Source: Bin5 sp022821545 (GTDB lineage Bacteria; Chloroflexota; Anaerolineae; Caldilineales; Caldilineaceae). Taken from it: a DNA stretch of 64,000 bases. Positions 55,508-64,000 of the stretch are shown here, in pieces (position 1 is the stretch's first letter; every line of letters begins with the position of its first letter). The stretch lies in the NCBI GenBank assembly GCA_963664085.2, contig CAXXLO010000002.1, positions 4,774,001 to 4,838,000 on the forward strand, read 5' to 3'. The position numbers were made by a program, and so were the translations under genes. The notes beneath the pieces are model-generated. The model was not told the origin of the DNA, ran no database searches, and saw nothing but the letters and a program-made list of their open reading frames with translations.

Positions 55508-57577
55508 CTATGTCCGCTTGAAGGCCCGCTCCAATTCACCGGAGCTCAGTTGCAGCATTGTGGGGCGTCCGTGCGGGCAAGTGCGCGGGGACCGGCATGC
55601 TTCCAGCTGCCGCACCAGCTCCTTCATCTCGATGTCGCTCAGGATCTGGCCTGCCTTGATTGAGGCACGCTTACACACCATTTTCACCAGCCGCGCCTCC
55701 AACGCCTCCCCTACCAGGTCCCGGTTTTCGACCAGGCCCTGCACTATCTCATTGAGCGCTCGCTCTGCATCCTGATTCGACAGCACGCCGGGAACTGCGC
55801 GCACGAGAAAGGTATCTCCGCCGAAATGTTCGACGTCAAATCCAACGGCGTTCAACGTGTCCACGTGTTGGGCCACCATGCCTGCGAGGGCATTGCCGAC
55901 GTGTAAGGAGATCGGAGTCAGCAGCCCCTGGCGGGCCGTCCCCCCATCTGTGCCGCCGCGCGCGCGCTGGGCCATGTACTTCTCATACAGAATACGCTCA
56001 TGGGCGGCGTGCTGATCGATCAGAAAAAGCCCCTCCGGTCCTTCGGCGACAACATACATTGCGCCGGCCTGCCCGACTACCCGAAGAGGCGGCAATGTTT
56101 GCACATCATGACGAGGAGGCTCCTCCGATTGACCGGCAGCCTGCGGCGAAACGTCAGCCTGAGCGTTCGGCTCGTCCGGGAGTGGATCTGCTCCAGGCTG
56201 TCCGGCGCTCGGCATGTCAGACGGCACTGAGGGCTGCCTTCCTACGCCGGCGTTGAGAATCGCCTGACGCCGGGCAGACCAGCCGGACTGACGCACATGA
56301 TCCGGCTCCTGCGGATCAATGCCTCCGGCAGGCGAAAACACCTGCGACGCTGCCGGTCGTTCACCTTCTTCGCCCAAGCCCACGGCAGGCACGCCGGCGC
56401 TCTCTATGACCGCCCGCCGTACGCTATTCTGGACGGCCCTGAAGACTTTGTTGGAGTCGACGAAACGCACCTCTGTCTTGCGCGGATGCACGTTCACGTC
56501 GACCTCCGAAGGATCCAGATCGATAAAGAGAACTGCAAGCGGGAAGCGCCCGACCGGCAGCAGGGTGTGATACGCCTGCACCACCGCGTGCGTGAGGCTC
56601 CGATCTTCGACGTAGCGCCTGTTGATGAAAAGGTTGATCTGGGCGCGGGTGGGGCGGGTGAAAGAAAGGGGACTGACGTACCCAGTTACCTGCACGCCTC
56701 CCGGACCGGCGGAAGACGCAGAACCCGCGGGACGATGCGCTGGGTTACCGGCAGCCGGTGGGGAGGCTGGAACCCGGCTGGGGGCCGGGTCGGACATGAA
56801 TTCGATTTCGTCCTTCTCCACCTGCCGTTCCCGCTGCGAGAGACTTTCAAACTGCTCAGAGGCTGCGGTTCTCTCCCGGCGATCTGCGGCTTTTTCCCCT
56901 ATCCGGCCCACGCCGATCATCTGCTGGGCATTTTCCCGCCCGTATATCTTCGCCAGTGCATCGTCAACGCGTCCTGAACCGTCGGTGAAGAATGTGAGTT
57001 TGCCATCGGTGACGAATTTGAAGCGACAGAACGGGTATGCCAGGGCATAGCGTTGGACGATTGCCGCGATGTTGCCGGCTTCTGTGGCTGGGCGCCGCAG
57101 AAACTTTCGACGCGCAGGCGTGTTGAAAAAGATATTTTCAACAGTGACAATTGTGCCAGCGGGCAGTCCTGCGGGCTGATTGCGCGTGACTCTTCCGCCC
57201 TCGACGTGCAGCTCTGCGCCGGTCTCAGCGTCTGAGCGGCGGCTCCTGAGAGTCAAATGGCTGACGGCTGCGATGCTATAGAGGGCTTCGCCGCGAAAGC
57301 CGAAGGAGGTGATACAGTCCAGGTCGGCGGCGCTGTCCAGCTTGCTGGTTGCGTGCCGCTGCGCTGCCAGCGGCAGTTCGGCTGCGGGGATGCCATGGCC
57401 GTCATCGGTCACTTGCAGCAGACGCTGTCCCCCTTGCCTGATCTCGACTTGCACTTCGTTCGCGCCGGCATCCAGGCTGTTCTCGATCAGCTCTTTGGCG
57501 ACATTGGCGGGTCGTTCCACCACTTCACCGGCGGCAATCTTGGCAGCTACGTCCTGGGACAGTATTTGAATGGCCAT
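55508..57577 (-). CDS. mutL: DNA mismatch repair endonuclease MutL
   Basis: A 689-residue GHKL ATPase. The N-terminal motifs are complete: KIAAGEVVERPANVAKELIENSLDAGA, TDDGHGI and TSFGFRGEALYSI. The C-terminal domain carries the endonuclease motif DQHA-x2-E-x4-E (DQHAAHERILYE), plus ACRSPRT and CPHGRP. It should therefore nick DNA itself, as in organisms without MutH. The linker (~370-480) is Pro/Gln-rich. A TATACT box nine bases from the ATG suggests a nearly leaderless mRNA. Confidence 0.96.
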   Translation of the reverse strand: MAIQILSQDVAAKIAAGEVVERPANVAKELIENSLDAGANEVQVEIRQGGQRLLQVTDDGHGIPAAELPLAAQRHATSKLDSAADLDCITSFGFRGEALYSIAAVSHLTLRSRRSDAETGAELHVEGGRVTRNQPAGLPAGTIVTVENIFFNTPARRKFLRRPATEAGNIAAIVQRYALAYPFCRFKFVTDGKLTFFTDGSGRVDDALAKIYGRENAQQMIGVGRIGEKAADRRERTAASEQFESLSQRERQVEKDEIEFMSDPAPSRVPASPPAAGNPAHRPAGSASSAGPGGVQVTGYVSPLSFTRPTRAQINLFINRRYVEDRSLTHAVVQAYHTLLPVGRFPLAVLFIDLDPSEVDVNVHPRKTEVRFVDSNKVFRAVQNSVRRAVIESAGVPAVGLGEEGERPAASQVFSPAGGIDPQEPDHVRQSGWSARRQAILNAGVGRQPSVPSDMPSAGQPGADPLPDEPNAQADVSPQAAGQSEEPPRHDVQTLPPLRVVGQAGAMYVVAEGPEGLFLIDQHAAHERILYEKYMAQRARGGTDGGTARQGLLTPISLHVGNALAGMVAQHVDTLNAVGFDVEHFGGDTFLVRAVPGVLSNQDAERALNEIVQGLVENRDLVGEALEARLVKMVCKRASIKAGQILSDIEMKELVRQLEACRSPRTCPHGRPTMLQLSSGELERAFKRT

Positions 57578-57586
57578 AGTGCGGTA

Positions 57587-57592
57587 AGTATA
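57587..57592 (-). promoter_or_regulatory. -10 box TATACT next to the mutL start codon
   Basis: TATACT on the minus strand ends nine bases before ATG 57577, leaving a leader of only a few nucleotides and no room for a Shine-Dalgarno. Confidence 0.55.
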
Positions 57593-57832
57593 CCATTCCT
57601 GGGCGTGAACATTCTCGCGTAAGTTTCACTGGGTGCATCTCAGCTGCGGGGTGGGAACAATCTGGCGGGGGGCTTGTCAGCGGTAGCTGAAATTATTTTC
57701 CGGCTCTTGGAGAGACGCAGGGCAGACACGGAGACGAGGAGCGAGTGGAGAGGAGAGAAAGGGCGAGAAGAGAGCGCTGAAGGATTTTGGCAGGTTTTAT
57801 CGTGCCGGGCGGAAAGGGCCGGCGTTCGGTTT

Positions 57833-59533
57833 TCAAGGCGCCTCACGGTGAGGGACTGAGTCCACGTAGTAGTGCTCCTCACCCGTTACGTCGACAATGA
57901 CGGTTGCCACGGTCCTACTCTGCGCGTGTTCCGTCTCTCGTCTCTTGGACTGCAGCGGCTGAGCGAAAGAGTAGACGCCGGCGACAAGAGCGCTCTTGCC
58001 TGCGGGCGCGTCCACGAGCGCAGGCCGCAAGGCGGCTCCGTCATAGTTCGGATCGACCAGTACCGCCCGCACTTGCACACGCCAGTCGCCCGGCAGCGCC
58101 ACCTTCATATTGGCGGCCATGCTTGCCACCCGGGGGCTGTGAAATTCTCCTATGCGCACGGTCAGGCGGCCTTCTTCCTGGTCCAGTCGAATGTCCGCAG
58201 CGGGGTTGACGTGCGGTTCTTGCCGAAGGCGGCCCCTATCGACAAAGTCTCCGTCGCCTATGCGAACGATCCGGTAGCCACTTTCACCGCGGGCGCTGTC
58301 GCCTGCGGCGTCATAAGCCGGATTGGGGGCGCCGGTTCCGCGGACCTGGGCCGGCGCTGCGCCGGTTGGGAGGCGGCTGAGACGGCATGCGGCCGTTCGC
58401 ACTGCCCGCCAGGAACTGTCGCAGCCAATCCATTCACGGTCCAGCTTGTGCGCCACATTCAGCGTAGTGCCGGAGCCGGCAAAGGGATCGAGTACGAGTT
58501 CTCCGGGACGGCTGGCCGTTTCAATGATCCTGTGCAGCAGTCTCTCGGTCTTCTGTGTGGGGTAGTTCTCGTCCTCTCCGGGAACCGTTCCCAGACCGGC
58601 AATGTCATCCCAGAGATTGTCCACCGGCTTGGTTACGACATAGCGATTGCGGCCGCGTCTTTCAAGATGGTACTTCACGCCAATGTTTCCGCCGTTGGAG
58701 GCATACACGCGCTGCACGCCTTCATCTGCGATAACGTCGCCGCCATATGGGGCGTACAGCCGCCCTGCCCCAAGGAGGGACTTCAGGCGCTTGAAGCTAT
58801 ATGTGCCTGGGTCCGATGTGCGGAAGAAGCCGCGCTCGTCGCGCATGTACTGCGCGGCGGCGGCCTCCTCGGTGAGAACGATCTCGCGTGTGGGAGCATG
58901 CCAAAAGGGCCGACCTCGGGGTGTTCTGCGAAAAATGTGAATCGCCTGGGCGCTGTGGGGAAAGTAGCGGGCATGGACTTTGGCGCCGCGCATCGTCTGG
59001 CTGCGCCAAAATACTGTATTGAGGTGCGACTCGGCGCCGAAGATCTCTCTAAGCAGCAGGAGAAGATGCGCTTGCATGCGGTGGTCGCAGTGAAGCCAGA
59101 GAGTTCCGTCGGCATGCAGAAGTTCGCGCAGGAGGAGCAGCCGGTCGGTCAGAAACTGGAGGTAGTCGGCAGGCTGCCAGACATCGTCGTAAGCGGTCGT
59201 TTCGCCCAGTACGGGCTGCCCCTTCCCGCGCAGACGAATGCGGCTGGTATAGGTACGGTTCGAGTTGTAGGGTGGATCCAGGTAGACAAGGCGCACACTG
59301 CCGGCGTAGCCATTTGCCAGCAGCCAGGAAAGCGAATCGAAGTTATCGCCATGCAGCAGTAGCCCTCCTTTACCTAAGCCGGCGTTATGCGGCGGGTAGC
59401 ATTCCAGCAGTCGTTGAAGGGGGCGAGAGGGCTGCGCGTCAAGCCGTTTGCAAGGCCACTGCAGGGTTACCTGGTCGTCTAACTTGTGCGTCTTGGGATT
59501 GAGGGAAGAACTGTCCTTCCGGAGAGGGCGCAT
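57833..59533 (-). CDS. Solitary N6-adenine DNA methyltransferase, beta class
   Basis: A 566-residue methyltransferase. Catalytic motif IV LVYLDPPYNSNRTY is near residue 85 and the SAM-binding motif I LDPFAGSGTTLNVA is near residue 350. IV before I defines the beta class of DNA N6A (sometimes N4C) enzymes. The segment between them holds the target-recognition region. About 190 residues after motif I form a beta-rich C-terminal extension (TVRIGEFHSPRVASMAANM) not typical of simple methyltransferases. No restriction endonuclease gene adjoins; mutL is downstream and the molybdenum hydroxylase operon upstream. Orphan epigenetic role likely. Confidence 0.85.
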   Translation of the reverse strand: MRPLRKDSSSLNPKTHKLDDQVTLQWPCKRLDAQPSRPLQRLLECYPPHNAGLGKGGLLLHGDNFDSLSWLLANGYAGSVRLVYLDPPYNSNRTYTSRIRLRGKGQPVLGETTAYDDVWQPADYLQFLTDRLLLLRELLHADGTLWLHCDHRMQAHLLLLLREIFGAESHLNTVFWRSQTMRGAKVHARYFPHSAQAIHIFRRTPRGRPFWHAPTREIVLTEEAAAAQYMRDERGFFRTSDPGTYSFKRLKSLLGAGRLYAPYGGDVIADEGVQRVYASNGGNIGVKYHLERRGRNRYVVTKPVDNLWDDIAGLGTVPGEDENYPTQKTERLLHRIIETASRPGELVLDPFAGSGTTLNVAHKLDREWIGCDSSWRAVRTAACRLSRLPTGAAPAQVRGTGAPNPAYDAAGDSARGESGYRIVRIGDGDFVDRGRLRQEPHVNPAADIRLDQEEGRLTVRIGEFHSPRVASMAANMKVALPGDWRVQVRAVLVDPNYDGAALRPALVDAPAGKSALVAGVYSFAQPLQSKRRETEHAQSRTVATVIVDVTGEEHYYVDSVPHREAP

Positions 59534-59570
59534 TTTGACGTTTAACGCGGTATTGCTTAGCGCGTTGAGA

Positions 59571-59601
59571 TGTGAAGTGGGGGCTGAACAATCACTTCAC
59601 A
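59571..59601 (-). promoter_or_regulatory. 9-bp inverted repeat upstream of the DNA methyltransferase gene
   Basis: TGTGAAGTG and CACTTCACA with a 13-bp spacer, centred ~53 bases upstream of the start at 59533. Operator-like; a weak hairpin is the alternative. Confidence 0.5.
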
Positions 59602-59608
59602 AAGTAAA

Positions 59609-59646
59609 TTGCCCTTAACCGAACGCGTCAGTCCGGCCAAGGGCAA
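59609..59646 (-). terminator. Intrinsic terminator candidate after the molybdenum hydroxylase operon
   Basis: On the minus strand TTGCCCTTGGCCG pairs with CGGTTAAGGGCAA (13 pairs, two of them G-U) around a 12-nt loop, followed by TTTACTTT. It begins 17 bases after the stop of the MoaD-like gene. Confidence 0.6.
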
Positions 59647-59663
59647 GTCATAGGGCGTTAATG

Positions 59664-59951
59664 CTACTGCGGCAGCGCGCCGCGCCCGCCTGTCATCGCT
59701 GGTACGAAATGCACTTCGCTGTCCGGCCCCACGGCCGCGCGCAGACCGCGATTTTGCACTGCGCCGTCAACCGCGACCGTCCAACCGGGCCGAATGCGTC
59801 CCTCATCGATGATGCGTTCGGCAACCCCGGGAAAGCGTTCCTCCAGGGCGGCGACCAGTTCACGCACCGATTCGCCCTCGGCTTCGACAATCTGCCGGCC
59901 ATCGGTGAGCGAGCGCATCAGCGGTGGAATCCAGACTTTGGCCACGCTCAA
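59664..59951 (-). CDS. MoaD/ThiS-like ubiquitin-fold sulfur carrier protein with C-terminal tail
   Basis: A 95-residue beta-grasp protein (VWIPPLMRSLTDGRQIVEAEGESVRELVAALEERFPG, then GWTVAVDG and SEVHFVPAMTGG). The di-Gly that is activated by adenylation lies six residues before the end (TGGRGALPQ) instead of being terminal. Removal of the tail would be needed for classical sulfur transfer. The start is TTG 59951, overlapping the stop of the molybdopterin subunit gene. This coupling suggests a job in molybdopterin or sulfur supply for that enzyme. Confidence 0.8.
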   Translation of the reverse strand: MSVAKVWIPPLMRSLTDGRQIVEAEGESVRELVAALEERFPGVAERIIDEGRIRPGWTVAVDGAVQNRGLRAAVGPDSEVHFVPAMTGGRGALPQ

Positions 59952-62269
59952 TCGTCTCCTGGCACGAGTTCAGCAGGTTCCGCCTCTCGGGCCCACATCG
60001 CCTCAAGAAGATTGGCCGGGGAGATCGGCAGCTTGTCCATGCGCACGCCGGTTGCATTGTAGACGGCATTCGCGATTGCGCCGGCGGGCGGCACGATGTT
60101 GACCTCACCTACGCCGCGCACTCCATAGGGGTGGGCGGGATGGGGAACCTCGACCAAGATCGTCTCGATCATCGGCAGGTCCAGAGCCGTTGGCATACGG
60201 TAATCGAGAAGGCTGGCGTTGAGGAGGTGGCCCTCGTCGTCGTAGATGTACTCTTCGTTGATTGCCCAGCCGATACCTTGGGCGACACCGCCCTGCATCT
60301 GTCCTTCAACATAGGAGGGATGAATGGCCTTGCCGACGTCCTGGGCGATCGTGTAGCGAAGAATCGTGATTTTGCCCGTCTCCGGATCGACTTCGACGTC
60401 GACGCACTGCGTGGAGAATCCGGGGCCGAAGTCCTGTGGATGAACCGTTGAACTGGCCATCAGGGGCTCTTCCCGCTGGACGAGGCCGGCGGCCTCGACG
60501 AACGGGAGGCTCTCGCCGCCGGCGCTGAAGACGCCGTCTTCGTAGCTGACGTCACCGGCGCCAACGTCCCACTGATCGGCGAGGCGGTTCTTCATCTCTT
60601 TGATGAGTTGCTGGCCCAGGTTGTAGGCGGCCAAACCGGTGGCGAAGGTCGTGCGGCTGCCGCCGGTCACGTCGTTGTAGGAGACGGTGTCCGTGTCCAC
60701 CACGCGGGCTTTCACCTGTTCGTACTCGATATCCATCGCCTCGGCCAGCTGCATGGCGATCGAGGCCCGGGTACCGCCGATATCGGTTGAGGCCTCATTG
60801 AGATTGACCGTGCCGTCGGGGTTGAGAACGGCAGTTGCGCTGGACTGGCCACCCCAGTTGTTCCAGTAGCCTGACGCAATGCCGCGGCCGCGATACTTGC
60901 CTTCGAGCGATGACTGGTAGTGTTCCGAGTCCCGAATGGCCTCGACCGTTTCTATCTGGCCGATGCGAGCGTATTGCAGGCCGTCGGGGCGGCGGTCGTT
61001 CTCTTTCGCCCCGTTGAGGACGCGGAATTCGGCCGGATCCATGCCCAGCTTTTCGGCCAGTTCATCGACGACGCTCTCGACGGCAAAGGCGACGTTGGTT
61101 CCCCCGGGAGCGCGGTAGGCTGCGCTGCGAGGACGGTTCACAACGATGTCATAGCCGTCCACTTGAAGATTGTCGATTGCGTAGGGGGCCAGGCTCACGT
61201 TTGCAGCCGCTCCTACGGGTGAACCGGGATAGGCGCCGGCCTCGTAGTAGAGTTCGGCGAGGGCAGCGGAGATCTTGCCGCTTGCATCGACGCCAATCTT
61301 GACGCGGACATTTGAGCCTGATGTGGGCCCCGTCGCGGCCAGAACGTCGGCCCGGCTCATGACGACCTTGACAGGCTCATGCCCGGCCTTCCGGGAAAGG
61401 AGAACGGCGACCGGCTCAACGTATACGTTTATCTTGCCGCCGAAACCGCCGCCGATCTCGGTGGGAACCACCTTGAGCCGGGAGACCGGGATCTGCAGGA
61501 TCTCGCAGACCTGGCCGCGAACGGCGAACGAGCCCTGTGTGCTGGTCCAGATAATGATCTGGCCGTCGGCACTGTACAAGGCGGTGGCGGCGTGGGGTTC
61601 GATGTAACCCTGGTGGACTGTTTCGGTGCGGTACGTGCGGTCGACCACCAAGTGGGCGTCTGCAAAGCCCGCATCCAGATCGCCGCGCTGGTGGCGAAAG
61701 AAGGAGGCCAGATTGGACTTCTCCGTGCCGATTTCGCCCATCGAATCGGTGCGCAGCGTATCAAGGAGAATGGGCGCGTCGTCTGCCAAAGCATCGTCAA
61801 CCGTCATCACCGGCGGCAGCGGCTCGTAATCGACTTCGATTAACTCGGCGGCTTCCTGCGCGATATGCGGGTTGACCGCGGCCACGGCCGCCACGGCATG
61901 GCCGTGGTAGAGGGCCTTTTCATGGGCCAGGATGTTGTCGCTGAGGTATTTGAGGTTGATGGCGCTTTCGCCGAGGTCTTCGATTTTGTCCTCGGCTACC
62001 GGCAGGTCGGCGGCAGTGACGACGGCGCGCACGCCGGGCAGGGCTTCGGCCTTGCTCGTGTCGATGGAGCGGATGTTGGCGTGGGCGTGAGGACTGCGCA
62101 GGACAAATCCGTGGAGCAGCCCGGTCATCTGCACGTCGGCGGCATAGACGGCACGGCCCGTTACTTTGTCTACGCCGTCCGGGCGCACAGGACGCGTGCC
62201 GATGACTTTATAACCGTTCTGGCCGTTTGCGGCCAGTTTTCCGGTTCCATTCTGTTTTGTACCGGCCAT
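59948..62269 (-). CDS. Molybdenum hydroxylase large (molybdopterin-binding) subunit, xanthine dehydrogenase/CoxL-like
   Basis: A 773-residue catalytic subunit. Family motifs are YIEPHAATA, TEIGGGFGGKINVYVEP (Moco loop), AYRAPGGTNVAFA and the terminal GVRGVGEVNIVPPAGAI, whose Glu is the catalytic base of hydroxylation. The CO-dehydrogenase-specific active-site Cys loop (AYRCSFR) is not present, so it is an aldehyde/xanthine/aromatic hydroxylase rather than a form-I CO dehydrogenase. Strong GGAGGAGG precedes ATG 62269. Operon order is FAD subunit, 2Fe-2S subunit, this subunit, MoaD-like. Substrate unknown. Confidence 0.92.
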   Translation of the reverse strand: MAGTKQNGTGKLAANGQNGYKVIGTRPVRPDGVDKVTGRAVYAADVQMTGLLHGFVLRSPHAHANIRSIDTSKAEALPGVRAVVTAADLPVAEDKIEDLGESAINLKYLSDNILAHEKALYHGHAVAAVAAVNPHIAQEAAELIEVDYEPLPPVMTVDDALADDAPILLDTLRTDSMGEIGTEKSNLASFFRHQRGDLDAGFADAHLVVDRTYRTETVHQGYIEPHAATALYSADGQIIIWTSTQGSFAVRGQVCEILQIPVSRLKVVPTEIGGGFGGKINVYVEPVAVLLSRKAGHEPVKVVMSRADVLAATGPTSGSNVRVKIGVDASGKISAALAELYYEAGAYPGSPVGAAANVSLAPYAIDNLQVDGYDIVVNRPRSAAYRAPGGTNVAFAVESVVDELAEKLGMDPAEFRVLNGAKENDRRPDGLQYARIGQIETVEAIRDSEHYQSSLEGKYRGRGIASGYWNNWGGQSSATAVLNPDGTVNLNEASTDIGGTRASIAMQLAEAMDIEYEQVKARVVDTDTVSYNDVTGGSRTTFATGLAAYNLGQQLIKEMKNRLADQWDVGAGDVSYEDGVFSAGGESLPFVEAAGLVQREEPLMASSTVHPQDFGPGFSTQCVDVEVDPETGKITILRYTIAQDVGKAIHPSYVEGQMQGGVAQGIGWAINEEYIYDDEGHLLNASLLDYRMPTALDLPMIETILVEVPHPAHPYGVRGVGEVNIVPPAGAIANAVYNATGVRMDKLPISPANLLEAMWAREAEPAELVPGDD

Positions 62270-62287
62270 TTGATATCCTCCTCCGGG

Positions 62288-62761
62288 CTAGGCGTCGCTT
62301 TCGGCCACGTCCAACACAGCCCGCACGATCTTGTCATAGCCTGTGCAACGACAGAGATTGCCTGCAAGCCACAGGCGCACGTCATGCTCGCTGGGCTCGG
62401 GATTGTCGTCCAACAGCGACTTGGCGGAGACGATGAATCCCGGCGTGCAGATGCCGCACTGTAAAGAGGCGTGCTCAAGGAATTTCTGCTGTAACGGATG
62501 CAACTCGCCATCTTCGGCGATGCCTTCGATTGTCACGACCGAGCGGCCTTCGATTTCGGGCGCCAGCACGAGACATGAGTTGACAAGAACGCCGTCCAGG
62601 ATCACGTTGCAGGCGCCGCAGTTGCCGTTGCCGCAACCTTCTTTGCTGCCGATAAGGCCCAGATTGTCCCTGAGCGCCTCCAGCAGAGTCTGACGAGGCT
62701 CGCAAAGGAAAACGGTCTCTTCGCCATTCAGTGTTGTTTCAACTGCCATCTTCTTAGCCAT
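62288..62761 (-). CDS. Molybdenum hydroxylase 2Fe-2S subunit (CoxS-like)
   Basis: A 157-residue electron-transfer subunit. The plant-ferredoxin-type cluster is GCGNGNCGACNVILDG with a fourth Cys in VNSCLVL. The second cluster is QCGICTPGF and CRCTGY. Length and motif order are standard. Its start overlaps the end of the FAD subunit gene by eight bases, so translation is coupled. Confidence 0.95.
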   Translation of the reverse strand: MAKKMAVETTLNGEETVFLCEPRQTLLEALRDNLGLIGSKEGCGNGNCGACNVILDGVLVNSCLVLAPEIEGRSVVTIEGIAEDGELHPLQQKFLEHASLQCGICTPGFIVSAKSLLDDNPEPSEHDVRLWLAGNLCRCTGYDKIVRAVLDVAESDA

Positions 62762-63665
62762 GTCCGTTCAGTCTCCCCAATTCGTCAACAGTTTTTGTGC
62801 CTCGAGCCCGATCAATTGCAATCCGCAGAGCGCGCTGCGTCAGTACGGCAGAGAGATGTTTGCGCTGAGGGATCGTTCCACGCATGTCGCTGATCGGTCT
62901 TGCCGCGGCCCTGGCCAACTCGGCGGCCTTTGCCAAGGACTCTTCGGAGACCGGTTGACCGGCCAAGGCTTCGCCCGCCTCCTCCACGTAGAGCGGTGTC
63001 GGCGCGACGGCGCCCAGTGCCACACGTGCAGACTGGATGGTACTCTTGTCATCGCTCAAAACAACGGAGGCGCCTGCACCGACAACCGCAATATCCATTT
63101 CATTGCGCGGGATGAATCGCAGGTATGCCGCGCCGAAGTTGGAGGGCGGCGCGGGGAAGTCCAGCGAGACCAGAAACTCGCCATTTTCCAGCACATTGCG
63201 GCCAGGTCCCGTACAGAAATCCTCCACTGCGACCGAGCGACTGCCGTTGGGGCCTGCGATATTACAGGTGACGCTGTGGGCAATGAGATTGGGAATCGAA
63301 TCGGCGGCCGGAGAAGAGTTACACAGGTTGCCGCCCAGGCTGGCGCGTCCCTGGATCTGGGTGCCGCCGATCAGGTGCGTCGAATCGATCAGGGCTGGAT
63401 AAGCGTCGCGGATCGCCTGATTGGCGTTGATCGAATGGCAGGACGCGGAAGCGCCCAAGGTCAGGCCGTCGCCGCTGATGGAAATCGCCATCAAATCGGG
63501 AATTCGCTTCAGGTCGACGACTGTGTCCAGCGCGAGGCGCCCTTCCTGAAGCTGGGCAATGAGGTCGGTGCCCCCGCTAAGCGGGCGGGCCCTTCCTCCC
63601 CCGGCAGCCAGGGCCGAGATTGCCTCGTCCACAGTTGTTGGTGCTACAAATTCTAATGCTTGCAA
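62754..63665 (-). CDS. Molybdenum hydroxylase FAD-binding subunit (CoxM-like)
   Basis: A 303-residue flavoprotein. FAD motifs are ARPLSGGTDLIAQ near the N-terminus and IQGRASLGGNLCNSSPAADSIP in the middle; the CO_deh_flav_C domain follows. The start is TTG 63665, supported by GAGGAGG seven bases upstream. First gene of the operon; takes electrons from the 2Fe-2S subunit. Confidence 0.93.
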   Translation of the reverse strand: MQALEFVAPTTVDEAISALAAGGGRARPLSGGTDLIAQLQEGRLALDTVVDLKRIPDLMAISISGDGLTLGASASCHSINANQAIRDAYPALIDSTHLIGGTQIQGRASLGGNLCNSSPAADSIPNLIAHSVTCNIAGPNGSRSVAVEDFCTGPGRNVLENGEFLVSLDFPAPPSNFGAAYLRFIPRNEMDIAVVGAGASVVLSDDKSTIQSARVALGAVAPTPLYVEEAGEALAGQPVSEESLAKAAELARAAARPISDMRGTIPQRKHLSAVLTQRALRIAIDRARGTKTVDELGRLNGHG

Positions 63666-64000
63666 AGAACTGCCTCCTCGATGGGTTCGGGTGTTGAAAA
63701 CGCTATGCGTAAGTTGCCTGTTGAAGTCCGGTTTGGGTTACGAGGGAATCGGGAAAATCACAAGGAGCCTATTCCGGTTCAGTTATACCACAAGATCAAG
63801 TCCAGTGGAAAACCTGTCGTCTATATTTACTTCCCGCCATATGTTCTTCCTGCGATGCAACCCGCTGTCTTGCCTCAGCGACGCGCAAGGTCTCGATGTA
63901 GTTCAATTCTCCGACATGGAGTAACATTCCCCCGCCCGGACTGCCCCCGGCCCGGCCCGGTGTTGCCACTCCACTAGGCCTATTCAATTGAAGTTACTCT
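63666..64000. other. Upstream region of the molybdenum hydroxylase operon, no convincing gene
   Basis: The short open frames here lack recognisable motifs. The region should hold the operon promoter. Confidence 0.5.
63782..63787 (-). promoter_or_regulatory. -10-like TATAAC for the molybdenum hydroxylase operon
   Basis: On the minus strand TATAAC with TTCCAC 17 bases upstream; leader of about 110 nt before TTG 63665. Confidence 0.4.

Noticed and set aside
57833..59533. Complete restriction-modification system
   Set aside because: Only the methyltransferase is present; flanking genes are mutL and a molybdenum hydroxylase operon.
59948..62269. Form-I aerobic CO dehydrogenase large subunit
   Set aside because: The AYRCSFR-type active-site Cys loop is replaced by AYRAPGGT, so CO oxidation is not supported.
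63796..63987. 63-codon minus-strand frame at the window end
   Set aside because: No motif, no good ribosome-binding site, and it lies in the probable promoter region of the molybdenum hydroxylase operon.

Overview
The window is about 60% G+C, gene-dense and looks chromosomal. Several traits point to a Chloroflexota bacterium, probably of the Caldilineae/Anaerolineae side: Tat-type lipoprotein peptide/sugar-binding proteins with an RREFMRVS-like leader, a DUF3048 lipoprotein, a 'baseplate J-like' membrane protein outside any prophage, a UMF1-type MFS carrier, an aerobic-type molybdenum hydroxylase, and -10 boxes lying directly against start codons. This placement is inference; there is no rRNA in the window. 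I saw no tRNA, CRISPR array, insertion sequence or prophage.

Region 1 (1-21.8 kb) starts with the 3' part of a regulator-like ATPase/winged-helix gene and a small membrane protein. It then becomes a long minus-strand block: a complete Opp/Dpp-type ABC importer (binding protein, two permeases, two ATPases), two further binding proteins of the same subfamily, five paralogous cytoplasmic beta-propeller proteins that look like distant oligogalacturonate lyases (PL22), one FG-GAP propeller resembling family-11 rhamnogalacturonan lyases, and a fumarylacetoacetate-hydrolase-family enzyme. A 0.93-kb intergenic region with C-rich tracts and imperfect repeats separates it from region 2.

Region 2 (22.7-29.3 kb, plus strand) is a tight four-gene catabolic operon: an enolase-superfamily sugar-acid dehydratase, a SelA-like PLP lyase, a serine/alanine-glyoxylate-type aminotransferase, and a fused FAD/Fe-S 2-hydroxyacid dehydrogenase. 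Together regions 1 and 2 read as import, intracellular beta-elimination and oxidation of an unknown acidic (possibly uronic or amino-sugar) oligomer. This is the most novel part of the window.

Region 3 (29.4-57.6 kb) is mostly housekeeping: DUF3048 lipoprotein, pyruvate kinase, MFS carrier, MtaB, sugar isomerase, glutamate dehydrogenase, RuvX, the baseplate-J-like protein, AlaS, a three-gene ABC-2 exporter, a zinc-ribbon membrane peptide, three tandem M42 aminopeptidases, MutY, the tig-clpP-clpX set, a YdjM-like membrane protein and MutL.

Region 4 (57.8-63.7 kb, minus strand) holds a solitary beta-class N6-adenine DNA methyltransferase and a molybdenum hydroxylase operon (FAD, 2Fe-2S and molybdopterin subunits) that ends with a MoaD/ThiS-like protein and a good intrinsic terminator candidate.
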